Positions 1 to 9,756 of a DNA stretch of 64,000 nt are shown here, one piece after another (the first letter of the stretch is position 1; every line of letters begins with the position of its first letter). This stretch comes from an uncultured Alphaproteobacteria bacterium (lineage in GTDB: Bacteria; Pseudomonadota; Alphaproteobacteria; HIMB59; GCA-002718135): NCBI GenBank assembly GCA_902537325.1, contig CACBAT010000001.1, forward strand, positions 59,908-123,907, given 5' to 3'. Under the pieces are notes generated by a model. That model had not been told where the DNA came from and did no database searches. It worked only from the letters and a program-made list of their open reading frames with translations. The position numbers were made by a program, and so were the translations under genes.

Positions 1-1
1 T

Positions 2-568
2 TTAGATAATACATTTAATTCAATAACTGTAGATAGCGATACATCAACAAGTGATACTTTAATGATGTTTTCTGTAGGTAATAAAAATATAAACTTAAAT
101 AAAAATAATTTTAGAATATTAAATTATAAAATATACGAGTTAATGCATGATTTATCTCTCCAAGTAATTAAAGATGGAGAGGGTGTCTCTAAATTAATAA
201 GAGTAAATGTTTTACATGCAAGATCAAAAAATCAAGCAAAAAAAATCGCATTTAGTATTGCTAATTCTCCTTTGGTTAAAACAGCTGTGGCTGGAGAAGA
301 TGCAAATTGGGGTAGAGTGATAATGGCAATTGGCAAAACTGAAGAAAATATAAATCAAAATAAAATTAAAGTTTTGTTTGGAAATAATTTAGTATGTGAA
401 AATGGTTCTATAAGTAAAAAAATAAATATTAGAAAACTTAATCATTATATGAAAAATAAAACTATAGAAATAAATGTAAAATTAAACTTAGGTAAGTTTT
501 ATCATACTGTCTATGGAAATGATCTAACGCATGAATATTTAAAAATTAATGCTGATTACAGATCTTAA
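2..568 (+). CDS. argJ: ArgJ, bifunctional ornithine acetyltransferase / N-acetylglutamate synthase (3' part)
   Basis: This is the C-terminal part of ArgJ, which moves the acetyl group from N-acetylornithine to glutamate in cyclic arginine synthesis. The frame is open from base 2, and the first 20 or so codons already match the ArgJ beta chain (FNSITVDSDTSTSDT), so the gene starts upstream of the window. The ATG at 62 is internal. Family motifs visible are GEGVSKLIRV, an AGEDANWGRV stretch and the terminal LTHEYLKINADYRS. The self-cleavage threonine lies outside the window. The gene ends 2 bp before a convergent methyltransferase gene. Identity is secure; completeness upstream cannot be judged. 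Confidence 0.93.
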   Translation, partial: LDNTFNSITVDSDTSTSDTLMMFSVGNKNINLNKNNFRILNYKIYELMHDLSLQVIKDGEGVSKLIRVNVLHARSKNQAKKIAFSIANSPLVKTAVAGEDANWGRVIMAIGKTEENINQNKIKVLFGNNLVCENGSISKKINIRKLNHYMKNKTIEINVKLNLGKFYHTVYGNDLTHEYLKINADYRS

Positions 569-570
569 TT

Positions 571-1347
571 TTATTTTTTCCAAGCACAAATTGTATTAAA
601 ATTTATATCAAGTTTAAAATTTTCTTTATAATATTTTTTTTTAAATTGTTCTTCTAAATAAATAAAGTATTTCTTATTCTCAAAAAAATTTCTTTTATCA
701 TACCCTGCATATGACAAGTTCAAAAATCTTACGTCATCAAGTAGTTTTTTAAAAACTGAATATTCTATGCTGAAATTGTTACTATTTATTAGAGGTGCGT
801 CAAAGCTATATAGTTTAAGTAATTTAAAAATATCATTTGTATCTAAAATTGGATTTATTCTTTGATACATTCCTCCATATAAAATATTATCAGTTTCATA
901 CATTGAATTTACAAGTTGATAAATATTTTCAGTATTCGGAATGGTTGCTATAAACAAACCATTTGAATTTAGGTTTTGAAAAATGTTTTTGATCAATTTC
1001 TCAAAATTAGATGTTAATTGAATAAAAAAATTACTAAAAATTAAATCAAATTTATTATTCCTAAATTGTAAATTGTCCATATCAATTTCTATTAATTTTT
1101 GATCTGTCTTTATAGGAAAAAGAGATATATCTATGTCAGCACTTGTTATAGAACAGGATGGAAATTTTTCATTAAGATAATTTATAACTAAATTATCATT
1201 AATTCCTAATTGTAAAATATTATTAAAAGGAACTTTCAAAATATCTAAAGAATCAATTATATTTTTACTTATTTCATTATAAATAAAGTTTTCTCCATAT
1301 TTCCTATCTTTAGATCTTAATAGTTTAAGATATTTTTTGTTTATCAT
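571..1347 (-). CDS. SAM-dependent methyltransferase, NDUFAF5/BioC-like
   Basis: A 258-aa class I methyltransferase. The central part has the expected layout: a degenerate glycine motif (ILQLGINDN), an acidic strand end (SADIDISL), and the IDMDNLQFRNNKFDLIFSNF region that corresponds to motifs II/III. The C-terminal half (GGMYQRINPILDTNDIFKLL followed by a LDDVRFLNLS segment) resembles the alphaproteobacterial relatives of human complex I assembly factor NDUFAF5, which commonly lie near argJ. The glycine motif is weaker than GxGxG, so SAM binding should not be taken as proven. It is divergent from the unrecognised gene starting at 1375, with 27 bp between the two starts. BioC is the main alternative name. 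Confidence 0.7.
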   Translation of the reverse strand: MINKKYLKLLRSKDRKYGENFIYNEISKNIIDSLDILKVPFNNILQLGINDNLVINYLNEKFPSCSITSADIDISLFPIKTDQKLIEIDMDNLQFRNNKFDLIFSNFFIQLTSNFEKLIKNIFQNLNSNGLFIATIPNTENIYQLVNSMYETDNILYGGMYQRINPILDTNDIFKLLKLYSFDAPLINSNNFSIEYSVFKKLLDDVRFLNLSYAGYDKRNFFENKKYFIYLEEQFKKKYYKENFKLDINFNTICAWKK

Positions 1348-1374
1348 TTTTTTTATTAAGTATAAAAAGTAATT

Positions 1375-1857
1375 ATGGATATTATTCTTAAAGAGATAGT
1401 TGTAATAATTAAAGAAGAAACTGAAAATATTAATAACAAAATATATGGAACCACTTTTTTAGAAATATTGAAAGAAAAAATCTTAAACAGGCAAGATCAA
1501 ATTAATTTAAAAAATCTTCAAATACAAAATTCAAATTTTGATTTAGAGGAAAATATAAATGTTCTTGAGAAAAATCTTTTTTTTAAATTATCCTTTTACC
1601 AAAACCCTAAATCAATATTAAAATTCAAACTAGACAAAAATTTTCTTCTTATTGTTTTTAAAGAACTTGTAAAAGTTGATATTTTAAATCAAGAAACTCA
1701 AAAATATAATAATATTAGTTTAAAACCCTTTATGGGTGTAACTTTGTCCAAAGGAACAATATGTAATTTGAATTTCCCAAAAAATTCATTAATTATGCAA
1801 TTAGAATCTGATGAAATTGATTTTGATATTGAAAATAAAAAAGATTTAACAATATAA
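1375..1857 (+). CDS. unrecognised 160-aa protein
   Basis: I do not recognise this family. The protein is 160 aa, acidic to neutral, with no signal peptide, no membrane segment and no cysteine pair. It has alternating hydrophobic beta-like stretches and a more conserved-looking C-terminal part around residues 113-150 (LKPFMGVTLSKGTICNLNF, then LIMQLESDEIDFD). The gene is real by context: it fills the space between the divergent methyltransferase gene and the DUF1178 gene, which starts 5 bp after its stop, so the two are probably co-transcribed. An opposite-strand reading frame at 1698-1946 is a shadow. The N-terminal 60 residues are lysine/asparagine rich and look fast-evolving. Confidence 0.6.
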   Translation: MDIILKEIVVIIKEETENINNKIYGTTFLEILKEKILNRQDQINLKNLQIQNSNFDLEENINVLEKNLFFKLSFYQNPKSILKFKLDKNFLLIVFKELVKVDILNQETQKYNNISLKPFMGVTLSKGTICNLNFPKNSLIMQLESDEIDFDIENKKDLTI

Positions 1858-1862
1858 GAAGG

Positions 1863-2276
1863 ATGATCGTATTTAATCTTAATTGTTCTAATTGTAATTT
1901 CTCTTTCGAAGGATGGTTTGAAAATACAAAAGACTATAATGAGCAAATTAAGAAAAGACTTGTAACTTGCCCTTCCTGCAATAGTATTAAAATTAAAAAA
2001 GGTTTAATGGCACCAAATGTAGCAAAAAAATCAAATGCAAAAATTACTAAAATAAATAAATCAATCGCTTCTAATGTTAAGAAACTTAAAAAGATTATTG
2101 AAAAAGAATTTGATTATGTTGGTGATAACTTCACTGAAGAAGCAAAAAAAATTAAATATGGTGAAGTAAAGGAACGTGCAATTTATGGCGAAGCCTCAAT
2201 TGAGCAAACCAAAGAACTAATTGATGAGGACATTGATGTATTACCATTACCTTTTTCAACAAAAAAAACTAATTAA
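1863..2276 (+). CDS. DUF1178 family protein
   Basis: A 137-aa member of the DUF1178 family, conserved in Alpha- and other Proteobacteria, function unknown. Diagnostic features are the N-terminal CSNC pair (about residues 9-12), the GWFENTKDYNEQ segment, a second pair CPSC (about 37-40) and the following KKGLMAPNVAKK. The four cysteines suggest a zinc ribbon. The C-terminal part (GDNFTEEAKKIKYGEVKERAIYG) is also typical. It follows the 160-aa gene by 5 bp, and its last 8 bp overlap the convergent ubiG gene. An AGAAGG directly abuts the ATG and is too close to act as a normal Shine-Dalgarno. Confidence 0.88.
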   Translation: MIVFNLNCSNCNFSFEGWFENTKDYNEQIKKRLVTCPSCNSIKIKKGLMAPNVAKKSNAKITKINKSIASNVKKLKKIIEKEFDYVGDNFTEEAKKIKYGEVKERAIYGEASIEQTKELIDEDIDVLPLPFSTKKTN

Positions 2277-2976
2277 TTAAATTTGCAGAACAAAAATAAT
2301 TGATCATATAATTATTTGATAACTTCCATTCCCTATTTAATGGATCAAAAACAAGACCCTTAATATTATTAAAATGGAAATTTTCTTTTGTCAAAATTAT
2401 TTTTAATTCTTCAGGCTTAATCAATTTATTATAATCATGTGTTCCTTTTGGAATCCAATTAAGGATATTTTCAGCTATATCAATTGCAAAAAATTTAGAA
2501 AGAAAGTTTCTATTAATTGTAGAAATTATAATCATACCATTTTTATTTAAATTTTTTTTTATATTTTTTATTGTTTTTTTCCAATTATCTAAATGTTCTA
2601 ATACTTCAAACATAAGTATTAAATCAAATTTTCCATTTAATTTTGATTTTTCAATATCATTATAAATATATTTAATGTTAAGTTTATTTTTTTTGGAATG
2701 TATCTTAGCGGCCTTGATATTATTTGGAGCAAAATCTATTCCTGTAACTTTAGCGCCTAGTCTTGCTAGTGGCTCACAAATTATTCCCCCACCACAGCCT
2801 ACATCGAGTATCTTTAAATTTTTAATGTTTCTATTATTAATTTGATCCAATATGTAAGTCATTCTATGATTTTTAATTTGATGAAGAATCTTAAATTTAC
2901 CATTTTCATTCCACCATTCGTCTGAAAGTTGATTAAACAAGGTAAATTCTTCATTTTTTGATTTTATATTCATCAT
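2269..2976 (-). CDS. ubiG: UbiG, ubiquinone biosynthesis O-methyltransferase
   Basis: A 235-aa UbiG, which carries out both O-methylations of ubiquinone synthesis. The family start is present (FNQLSDEWWNENGKFKILHQIKNHRMTYI region, residues 14-42), followed by the SAM motif ILDVGCGGGIICEPLARLG (about 56-74), an acidic ribose-binding position in VTGIDFAP, and the FDLILMFEVLEHLDN stretch. The length is close to the usual 235-250 aa. The divergent lysC start lies 63 bp away; that spacer carries a weak inverted repeat (TTGTTT/AAACAA) of unknown meaning. There are two ATGs in tandem at the start; the first is used here. Confidence 0.93.
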   Translation of the reverse strand: MMNIKSKNEEFTLFNQLSDEWWNENGKFKILHQIKNHRMTYILDQINNRNIKNLKILDVGCGGGIICEPLARLGAKVTGIDFAPNNIKAAKIHSKKNKLNIKYIYNDIEKSKLNGKFDLILMFEVLEHLDNWKKTIKNIKKNLNKNGMIIISTINRNFLSKFFAIDIAENILNWIPKGTHDYNKLIKPEELKIILTKENFHFNNIKGLVFDPLNREWKLSNNYMINYFCSANLIN

Positions 2977-3039
2977 ATATCTTGTTTGTTAGAAACAATA
3001 ATTATATTAGCTGAAATAATTTAAAAAATATTTAAGTCA

Positions 3040-4251
3040 ATGAAAGTCGTAGTAATGAAATTTGGTGGTACCTCAGTTGGTAGTATCGATAAAATTAAAA
3101 ATGTTGCAAATATTGTTCAAAGGGAACTAAATGATAAAAAATTGATTGTTGTTTTATCTGCAATGTCAGGTGTAACAAATAAAATGCAAGAATATATAGA
3201 TGAAATTGAGTCAAATGAGATTATTGAAAATGATTTAATTTTAACATCAGGTGAATCTGTATCAGTTGGACTCCTTTCAGCTATTTTAAAAAAAAGGAAT
3301 ATTAAATCCATTCCATTACTTGGATGGCAAATTCCAATTATAACAGATAGCAATCATCAAAAAGCTAAAATCTTAAATATTGATAAAGTTAGAATTGACC
3401 AATATCTAAAAGATTATGATGTTATTGTAGTTGCTGGATTTCAAGGTGTAGATCTAGATGGAAAAATTACATCATTAGGAAGAGGTGGCTCCGACACAAC
3501 TGCTGTTGCTGTTGCTGCAGCTGTTGATGCTGATAGATGTGATATTTATACTGATGTTGACGGTGTTTATACAACTGATCCAAATCTTGAGCCAAAAGCT
3601 AAAAAGATTAATAAATTAGCATTTGAAGAAATGTTAGAAATGTCATCTACTGGAGCAAAAGTACTCCATACTCGTTCTGTTGAATTAGCAATGAAAAATA
3701 ATCTTACTTTGCAAGTACTTTCTTCAATCACAAAAGACAGTGGCACTCTTATTGTAGATGAAATGAAATTAATTGAAAAAGAAATAGTAAGCGGAGTAAG
3801 CTATAGTAACAATGAATCAAAATTAACTTTATCTGGTATTGCCGATAAGCCGGGTATATCTGCAACGATCTTTGGATTGTTAGCTAATAAAAATATTAAC
3901 GTAGATATGATTGTTCAAAATACATCACAAGATGGTGTAACTGCAAATATTACATTTACTGTTCCAAACAATGAAATTCAAAATGCTAAGAAATTATTAG
4001 AAGATAATCAAAATTTAATAGATTTTAAATCTATTGAAACCGATACCAATATTTCAAAAATTTCAGTAATTGGTATGGGAATGATGTCTCAATCTGGGGT
4101 TGCAAAAAAAATGTTTGCAACACTAGCAGATAATTCTATAAATATATTAGCAATCTCAACATCAGAAATAAAGATCAGTGTCTTAATTGATAAAAAATTC
4201 ACAAAAATTGCTGTAAAATCTCTACATGAAGCATATAATCTAAGTAAGTAA
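3040..4251 (+). CDS. lysC: LysC, aspartate kinase
   Basis: A 403-aa monofunctional aspartokinase, the first step of the lysine, threonine and methionine pathway. The KFGGTSVG nucleotide/substrate motif begins at residue 7. The catalytic domain continues through LTSGESVSVGL, GFQGVDLDGKITSLGRGGSDTTA and the DVDGVYTTDPN segment, followed by two C-terminal ACT domains (from about residues 260 and 340) for feedback control. The length matches bacterial LysC alpha/beta enzymes (about 405 aa). Downstream genes rodZ-like, ispG and hisS follow with gaps of 0, 4 and 1 bp, so this is probably the head of a long operon. A second ATG at codon 6 is an alternative start. Confidence 0.96.
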   Translation: MKVVVMKFGGTSVGSIDKIKNVANIVQRELNDKKLIVVLSAMSGVTNKMQEYIDEIESNEIIENDLILTSGESVSVGLLSAILKKRNIKSIPLLGWQIPIITDSNHQKAKILNIDKVRIDQYLKDYDVIVVAGFQGVDLDGKITSLGRGGSDTTAVAVAAAVDADRCDIYTDVDGVYTTDPNLEPKAKKINKLAFEEMLEMSSTGAKVLHTRSVELAMKNNLTLQVLSSITKDSGTLIVDEMKLIEKEIVSGVSYSNNESKLTLSGIADKPGISATIFGLLANKNINVDMIVQNTSQDGVTANITFTVPNNEIQNAKKLLEDNQNLIDFKSIETDTNISKISVIGMGMMSQSGVAKKMFATLADNSINILAISTSEIKISVLIDKKFTKIAVKSLHEAYNLSK

Positions 4252-5034
4252 ATGAAAACAGTAGGTCAAATTCTATCAATTGAAAGAAACTCCAAAAACC
4301 TTTCAATTAGCGATATAGCAATTGAGTTAAAGATTCCTAAAAACATCATTATTGATCTTGAAAATGATAATATTAAAAACAATTCAGATATTATTTTCAA
4401 TATAGGGCACCTAAGATCTTACTCAAACTTACTTGATCTTGATACTGATAAAATTATCAAAAAATTTAAAGGTGAAGTATCATTTAATATTAAGGAAGAG
4501 AAAAAGAATATTTCACCCATTGTTGAAAACAATTTTTTTAAAATAGAAAAATTTTTTGCTGCTTCTATTATTTTGATTATATTTACATCATTTTACTTTT
4601 TATTTATTGATCAGGATGATAAAGAAATCAATTTTGCCTTAGTGCCAGATATACCTAAAAGTTTGGAACCCATAGTAGAAAAAGCTAATACTGTAAATCT
4701 ATCTCAAGACAGTGATGTAAATAATAGTAATTTGGTAAATAACTCTAGTGCAATAGCTTCTATAGAATTTGATGAAGATGTAACTACAGTAGCAACATTA
4801 AAAATGTTAAATCCTACTTGGCTACAATTAAGAGATGAATCAAATAATATTGTTTTAAGCAAGTTAATGGATAAAGATGAAGAATTTTCATATGAATTAA
4901 AATTGAATTACAATATTACAGCGGGAAATGCAGGGAATATTTTAGTATTAATAGATGGTGATGTGAGAGGGAAGATAGGTAAATACGGCGACATATTAGA
5001 TTCTTTTGTTTTATTCAAAGATTTTACAAACTAA
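4252..5034 (+). CDS. RodZ-like helix-turn-helix membrane protein (DUF4115)
   Basis: A 260-aa protein with the RodZ plan: an N-terminal Xre-type helix-turn-helix (about residues 4-70, GQILSIERNSKNLSISDIAI, then LKIPKNIIIDLEND), one membrane segment (about 100-122, KFFAASIILIIFTSFYFLFI), an asparagine/serine-rich linker, and a C-terminal DUF4115 beta domain (about 180-258, NPTWLQLRDESNNIVLSKLM onward). RodZ links the MreB cytoskeleton to the cell envelope. It starts directly after the lysC stop and lies 4 bp before ispG, the order known from many Proteobacteria (rodZ-ispG-hisS). It is shorter than E. coli RodZ (337 aa), mainly in the linker. Confidence 0.8.
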   Translation: MKTVGQILSIERNSKNLSISDIAIELKIPKNIIIDLENDNIKNNSDIIFNIGHLRSYSNLLDLDTDKIIKKFKGEVSFNIKEEKKNISPIVENNFFKIEKFFAASIILIIFTSFYFLFIDQDDKEINFALVPDIPKSLEPIVEKANTVNLSQDSDVNNSNLVNNSSAIASIEFDEDVTTVATLKMLNPTWLQLRDESNNIVLSKLMDKDEEFSYELKLNYNITAGNAGNILVLIDGDVRGKIGKYGDILDSFVLFKDFTN

Positions 5035-5038
5035 ATAG

Positions 5039-6136
5039 ATGCTAAGACCGTATCAACAAATTAATAGAAGAAAATCGCGTGTTATTAAAGTTGGAAATGT
5101 AAATATTGGAGGCAATAACCAAATTGCAGTTCAAACAATGACAAACACTCTTACCTCTAATGCAAAAGATACTATTGCTCAAATTGAAAGGTCAGCAAAA
5201 CTAGGAGTTGATTTAGTTCGTGTTTCTATTCCAGATAAAGAATCTTCAAACTCTTTAAAAGAAATAGTAAAACACAGCCCAGTACCTATTATTGCGGATA
5301 TACATTTTCATTACAAAAGAGGAATTGAAGCAGCAAATAATGGCGCCTCTTGTATTAGAATAAATCCCGGGAATATTGGCAGCATTGATAGAATAAAAGA
5401 AGTTATTAAAGCAGCAAAAGATAATAATTGTTCAATAAGAGTTGGTGTAAATGCAGGAAGTTTAGAAAAACAAATTTTAGAAAAATATTCTGAACCTAAT
5501 CCAGAAGCTTTAGTTGAAAGTGCAAAATTAAATATAAAGATACTTGAAGACAATGATTTCACCAATTTTAAAATCAGTGTGAAATCTTCAGATATATTTA
5601 TGTCTATAAAAGCATATGAGCAATTAGCTGAATTATGTGATTATCCATTACATTTAGGTATTACAGAAGCAGGAGGCAAAAGAACAGGTTCAATCAAATC
5701 TTCTATAGGAATTGGAAATTTACTTTTAAGAGGTATAGGAGATACAATTAGGATATCACTTTCAGATGAACCTGAGGAAGAGGTAAGAGTAGGTTTTGAA
5801 ATTTTAAAAAGTTTAGGATTAAGAAATAGAGGTGTGAAAATTATCTCATGTCCATCATGCGCTAGACAGCAATTCGAAGTAATAAAAACAGTGAAAAATT
5901 TAGAAAAAAAATTAGAAGATATTTCTACACCTATAACAGTTTCAATAATTGGATGTGTAGTTAATGGCCCAGGTGAAGCAACCATGACAAATATTGGTAT
6001 AACTGGCGGTGGAAATGATACACATATGATTTATCTTGATGGTAAAAAAAATAATGTTGTAAAAAATGTTAATTTAGAAAATTATCTTGAAGATTTAATT
6101 AGAAAAAAAACCAAAGAAATCGAACTTAGTAATTAA
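5039..6136 (+). CDS. ispG: IspG, 4-hydroxy-3-methylbut-2-en-1-yl diphosphate synthase (flavodoxin)
   Basis: A 365-aa IspG, the [4Fe-4S] enzyme of the penultimate step of the MEP isoprenoid pathway. The N-terminal TIM barrel is recognisable from [19 protein letters not shown] and [17 protein letters not shown]. The three cluster cysteines are present: C271 and C274 in [10 protein letters not shown], and C306 in [10 protein letters not shown]. The length matches the short bacterial form (about 370 aa). It sits between rodZ-like and hisS, a widespread arrangement. Opposite-strand reading frames at 5311-5565 and 5641-5985 are shadows. Confidence 0.96.
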   Translation: MLRPYQQINRRKSRVIKVGNVNIGGNNQIAVQTMTNTLTSNAKDTIAQIERSAKLGVDLVRVSIPDKESSNSLKEIVKHSPVPIIADIHFHYKRGIEAANNGASCIRINPGNIGSIDRIKEVIKAAKDNNCSIRVGVNAGSLEKQILEKYSEPNPEALVESAKLNIKILEDNDFTNFKISVKSSDIFMSIKAYEQLAELCDYPLHLGITEAGGKRTGSIKSSIGIGNLLLRGIGDTIRISLSDEPEEEVRVGFEILKSLGLRNRGVKIISCPSCARQQFEVIKTVKNLEKKLEDISTPITVSIIGCVVNGPGEATMTNIGITGGGNDTHMIYLDGKKNNVVKNVNLENYLEDLIRKKTKEIELSN

Positions 6137-6137
6137 T

Positions 6138-7382
6138 ATGAAATTAAGATCAGTAAGAGGCACTCATGATATATTTGGAGAAGAAATAGATAAATTTAAC
6201 TTTATTTCTAATATTGTTTCTAAAAACGCTAATTTAAAAGAATATAAAGAAATTCAGACACCAATTTTTGAATTTAGTGATTTATTTGCAAAACCTCTTG
6301 GCGAACATTCTGATGTTGTGTTGAAAGAAATGTATTCGTTTGAAGACCGAAATAATGAATTTTTAACACTGCGACCTGAGTACACAACACCTATGATTAG
6401 AGCGGCTATTACTAATAATCTTTTAAACGATCTTCCATTAAAAATTTTTGGAATTGGGCCAATGTTTAGAAGGGAAAGACCACAAAAGGGTAGATACAGA
6501 CAATTTAATCAAATTAATTTTGAAATACTTGGAACTAGAGATTTTCTTGCTGATGTTGAATTAATTTCTCTGTCAAATAATATTTTAAACGAACTCTTAC
6601 CTAAATCTAAAATAAAACTTTATATTAATTCCTTAGGAGATAAAAAAACGTTAATTGATTTTAAAATAAATCTTACAAAATATTTTAATACCCATAAAAA
6701 AAAACTATCAGAAGAAAGCATTAAAAAAATAGAAGCTAACCCATTAAGAATATTAGATTCAAAAAATGAGGAAGATATTGAAATTTCATTATCTTCACCT
6801 AAAATATATGAATACTTAAGTGATGAAGCTAAAAAGCATTACGAAGATCTTAAAAGATCATTAAATATACTTGAAATTGATTTTGAAGAAAATGCTAATC
6901 TTGTTAGAGGTCTTGATTATTATTGTCATACAGTATTCGAATACAAATCAAACAATTTAGGAAGCCAAGATACATTGCTAGGTGGTGGAAGATATGACGG
7001 TTTAATAAAAGTATTAGGTGGGCCTGATGTACCCGGTATTGGATGGGCCGCAGGAATTGAAAGAATTGCATTATTAATGGAATCTGAAAAAAAAATAAGC
7101 TCAACTATTCATATTGCAGTAACAAATGAAAAATTTACAGATTATTTTCTTAAGCTACAAAAATATTTGTCTGAAAATAGAATTTCATATTACTGGAATT
7201 ATAAATACAATTTAAAAAAATCATTTACAAAAGCAAATACATCTTCAGCATCATATATGATTATTATTGGAGAAAATGAGTTTAATGGTGATTTTTTTAC
7301 TATTAAAAATTTAATGACTGGCGAACAAAAAGAATTAAAGCTTAATCAAATATTTAATCATTTGAATGATAAATCTAGATAA
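6138..7382 (+). CDS. hisS: HisS, histidyl-tRNA synthetase
   Basis: A 414-aa class II histidyl-tRNA synthetase. Features include the N-terminal RGTHDIFG, motif 1/2 region ([34 protein letters not shown]), the histidine-A loop [15 protein letters not shown], motif 3 ([22 protein letters not shown]), and a C-terminal anticodon-binding domain (from about residue 325). The anticodon-binding domain ends shortly after an IIIGENEF strand. The last 17 bp overlap prfA, so translation of the two is likely coupled. Length is normal for bacteria (about 415-425 aa). Confidence 0.96.
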   Translation: MKLRSVRGTHDIFGEEIDKFNFISNIVSKNANLKEYKEIQTPIFEFSDLFAKPLGEHSDVVLKEMYSFEDRNNEFLTLRPEYTTPMIRAAITNNLLNDLPLKIFGIGPMFRRERPQKGRYRQFNQINFEILGTRDFLADVELISLSNNILNELLPKSKIKLYINSLGDKKTLIDFKINLTKYFNTHKKKLSEESIKKIEANPLRILDSKNEEDIEISLSSPKIYEYLSDEAKKHYEDLKRSLNILEIDFEENANLVRGLDYYCHTVFEYKSNNLGSQDTLLGGGRYDGLIKVLGGPDVPGIGWAAGIERIALLMESEKKISSTIHIAVTNEKFTDYFLKLQKYLSENRISYYWNYKYNLKKSFTKANTSSASYMIIIGENEFNGDFFTIKNLMTGEQKELKLNQIFNHLNDKSR

Positions 7383-8442
7383 ACAATTTTCAATAATTTT
7401 AGAAAAATTTAAATTAATTGAAAATTCATTAAACAATATGAATGATATTGATTCAAATGAATTAATTAAATTAAACAGAGATTATTCAGAGCTCCGACCA
7501 ATTGTGGAAAAAATTCAAGAATACAACAATTTACAAAAAGATATATTAAATCTTGATGAGTTAGTAAAAGATAATGATTTAGAAATTAGTAAAATAGCTG
7601 AATCAGAACTTATTGAAAAAAAAAATCAAATCAAAGATCTTGAACAGGAATTATTGAAGTTACTAATACCAAGAGATGAAAATGACTCTAAAAATTCAAT
7701 TTTAGAAATCAGAGCTGGTACAGGAGGTGATGAAGCATCTCTTTTCGCTTCTGATTTATTAAATATGTATCAGAGATATGCTGATTTAAATTCATGGAAA
7801 TTTGATATTTTATCAATATCAGAAACAGGTTTAAAAGGAGTAAAGGAGGCTATTTGTAATATTTCAGGATTAAATGTTTTTTCAAAATTAAAATTCGAAT
7901 CTGGTGTTCATAGAGTTCAAAGGGTTCCAACGACAGAAAGTAGTGGAAGAGTACATACATCAGCTGCTACTGTAGCAGTTCTACCTGAAGCAGAAGAGGT
8001 TGATATTGAAGTTCTTGATAAAGATTTAAGAATTGATGTTTTTAGATCAAGTGGACCAGGAGGACAATCTGTCAACACTACCGATAGTGCCGTAAGAATA
8101 ACACACATTCCAACAGGCATAGTAGTTTCTCAACAAGATGAAAAATCTCAACACAAAAATAAAGCAAAAGCTTTAAAGATATTAAGATCAAGATTACTAG
8201 ACAATCAAATACAAGAAAAAAACAAAGAAAGATCTGAGCAAAGAAAAAATCAAGTAGGTTCTGGAGACAGATCTGAGAGAATAAGAACCTATAATTTTCC
8301 TCAAGGAAGGGTATCTGATCATAGAATAAATCTTACATTATATAATCTGTCAGAAATTCTTGAGGGTAAAATAGATGAATTGATAAATCCTTTAATTGCT
8401 GAAGAAGAGAGTACAAAGTTAGCAAATATGAAAGATGAATAA
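7366..8442 (+). CDS. prfA: PrfA, peptide chain release factor 1
   Basis: A 358-aa release factor that ends translation at UAA and UAG. The catalytic GGQ is at residues 232-234 within [19 protein letters not shown]. The stop-codon-recognising P-x-T element appears as P188-T-T190 in [15 protein letters not shown], which supports RF1 rather than RF2 (SPF). The N-terminal coiled coil occupies about residues 1-100. The ATG at 7366 lies inside hisS (17-bp overlap), and the gene overlaps prmC, its modifying enzyme, by 8 bp. Confidence 0.96.
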   Translation: MINLDKQFSIILEKFKLIENSLNNMNDIDSNELIKLNRDYSELRPIVEKIQEYNNLQKDILNLDELVKDNDLEISKIAESELIEKKNQIKDLEQELLKLLIPRDENDSKNSILEIRAGTGGDEASLFASDLLNMYQRYADLNSWKFDILSISETGLKGVKEAICNISGLNVFSKLKFESGVHRVQRVPTTESSGRVHTSAATVAVLPEAEEVDIEVLDKDLRIDVFRSSGPGGQSVNTTDSAVRITHIPTGIVVSQQDEKSQHKNKAKALKILRSRLLDNQIQEKNKERSEQRKNQVGSGDRSERIRTYNFPQGRVSDHRINLTLYNLSEILEGKIDELINPLIAEEESTKLANMKDE

Positions 8443-9265
8443 TTTAATTAAAGAGAGTTTAACTAAATTAAAACAAAAAAATATAAGTAATCCAGAACTA
8501 GATCTAAGAATTTTACTAAAGTATGCTTCCAAAAAAAATAATGAAATTATCTTAAGTAATCTTAATCTAGACAATATTAATATTGTTAAATTTAAATCTT
8601 ATCTTCAAAAAAGAATTAATAGACAGCCAATAGCTAAAATTATTAAAAATAAATCTTTTTGGAAAAATGATTTTTATGTAAATAATTTTGTTTTAGATCC
8701 ACGTCCTGAAACAGAATTAATAATTGAGGAAGCATTAAATATTTATAGAAATAAAAACCTTAAATTAAAAATATTAGATATTGGTACTGGATCAGGATGC
8801 ATCGCAGTATCACTAGCAAAGGAATTTAAAAATGCATCTATTACAGCTATAGATATATCTAAAGAAGCATTAGAAGTTGCTGAAAAAAACTTAAAAATAC
8901 ATAGTTGTTATAATCAAATCCAACTTAAGATGATCGATTATAAAAATATAAATTCCAAGTTTGATTTAATTGTATCTAATCCACCATACCTTACAAACGA
9001 ACAGTTTAATAATGCTGATCCAGAAGTTAGAAATTTTGAGCCAAAATTAGCCTTAGTTGGAGGAGACGATGGTTTGAAATTTTACAGAGAATATTCAAAA
9101 AATATTAAAAATTTAATGAATAAAAGTGCTTATTTTATATGTGAAATTGGCATTAATCAGAGACAAGATTGTGAAGAAATTTTTGAAAATTCTGGATTAT
9201 ATTTGAATAAAATAGTTAATGATCTTCAAGGAATCGAGAGAATTCTAAGTTTTTCCAAGATATAA
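8435..9265 (+). CDS. prmC: PrmC, release factor glutamine methyltransferase
   Basis: A 276-aa methyltransferase that methylates the glutamine of the GGQ motif of release factors. The N-terminal helical domain is followed by the SAM-binding motif ([16 protein letters not shown], about residues 113-128) and the glutamine-binding NPPY at 182-185 ([10 protein letters not shown]). It ends with a GIERIL-type C-terminus, as in the family. It is directly coupled to prfA, whose product is its substrate. The 77 bp after its stop hold no visible terminator before the DUF4167 gene. Confidence 0.94.
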   Translation: MNNLIKESLTKLKQKNISNPELDLRILLKYASKKNNEIILSNLNLDNINIVKFKSYLQKRINRQPIAKIIKNKSFWKNDFYVNNFVLDPRPETELIIEEALNIYRNKNLKLKILDIGTGSGCIAVSLAKEFKNASITAIDISKEALEVAEKNLKIHSCYNQIQLKMIDYKNINSKFDLIVSNPPYLTNEQFNNADPEVRNFEPKLALVGGDDGLKFYREYSKNIKNLMNKSAYFICEIGINQRQDCEEIFENSGLYLNKIVNDLQGIERILSFSKI

Positions 9266-9342
9266 GTTGAAATAAATCAAATGAGCTGTATAGGTTAGTG
9301 AAATATTAATAATTTATTAAAAATTTTTAATTTCCAAACAGA

Positions 9343-9756
9343 ATGTATAAAAAGAACGGTAGAACCGCTTATAAGAGTAATAGAAGAACCAGTTTTAAGA
9401 AGCCTGGTGGTTACAAAAATTTCAATAGTAGAAATAGAGGAAATGTATCCCAACAATATAACAAGTACTTAAAATTAGCTAAAGAAGCATCAAGATCAGG
9501 CGATAGAATTCAATCTGAATACTATTATCAATTTACTGATCACTACTACAGAATAATGGTTGAGCTAGGTATTAATATTGAAGAAAATATAAATTTTGAT
9601 GAGCAAAAACAAAGCACTTCAAGTGAACAAACTTCAGATACTAATAATGAAACAGTTGAAGTAAATGATAATGATAAAGCAGAAGATGATTCCATCGAAT
9701 CTATTCCATTTATAGCTGAACCATCTAAAGAAAAAAGAACAAGATCAACAAAATAG
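9343..9756 (+). CDS. DUF4167 domain protein
   Basis: A 137-aa protein with a basic, arginine/asparagine-rich N-terminus (about 1-35) and the alphaproteobacterial DUF4167 core at about 38-75 (SQQYNKYLKLAKEASRSGDRIQSEYYYQFTDHYYRI region). The remainder is an acidic, low-complexity tail rich in E, D, N and S that ends in a basic ERTRSTK. The biochemical role is unknown; the basic N-terminus suggests nucleic-acid or ribosome binding, which is inference. It stops one base before the convergent M23 peptidase gene. An opposite reading frame at 9546-9764 is a shadow. Confidence 0.85.
   Translation: MYKKNGRTAYKSNRRTSFKKPGGYKNFNSRNRGNVSQQYNKYLKLAKEASRSGDRIQSEYYYQFTDHYYRIMVELGINIEENINFDEQKQSTSSEQTSDTNNETVEVNDNDKAEDDSIESIPFIAEPSKEKRTRSTK

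Noticed and set aside
1375..1857. Identification of the 160-aa protein as SecB
   Set aside because: Size is similar but no SecB motifs can be found, so no name is given.
2982..2997. TTGTTT/AAACAA inverted repeat upstream of lysC as a lysine riboswitch or operator
   Set aside because: The arms are only 6 bp, and the 63-bp spacer is far too short for a lysine riboswitch (about 170-200 bases).
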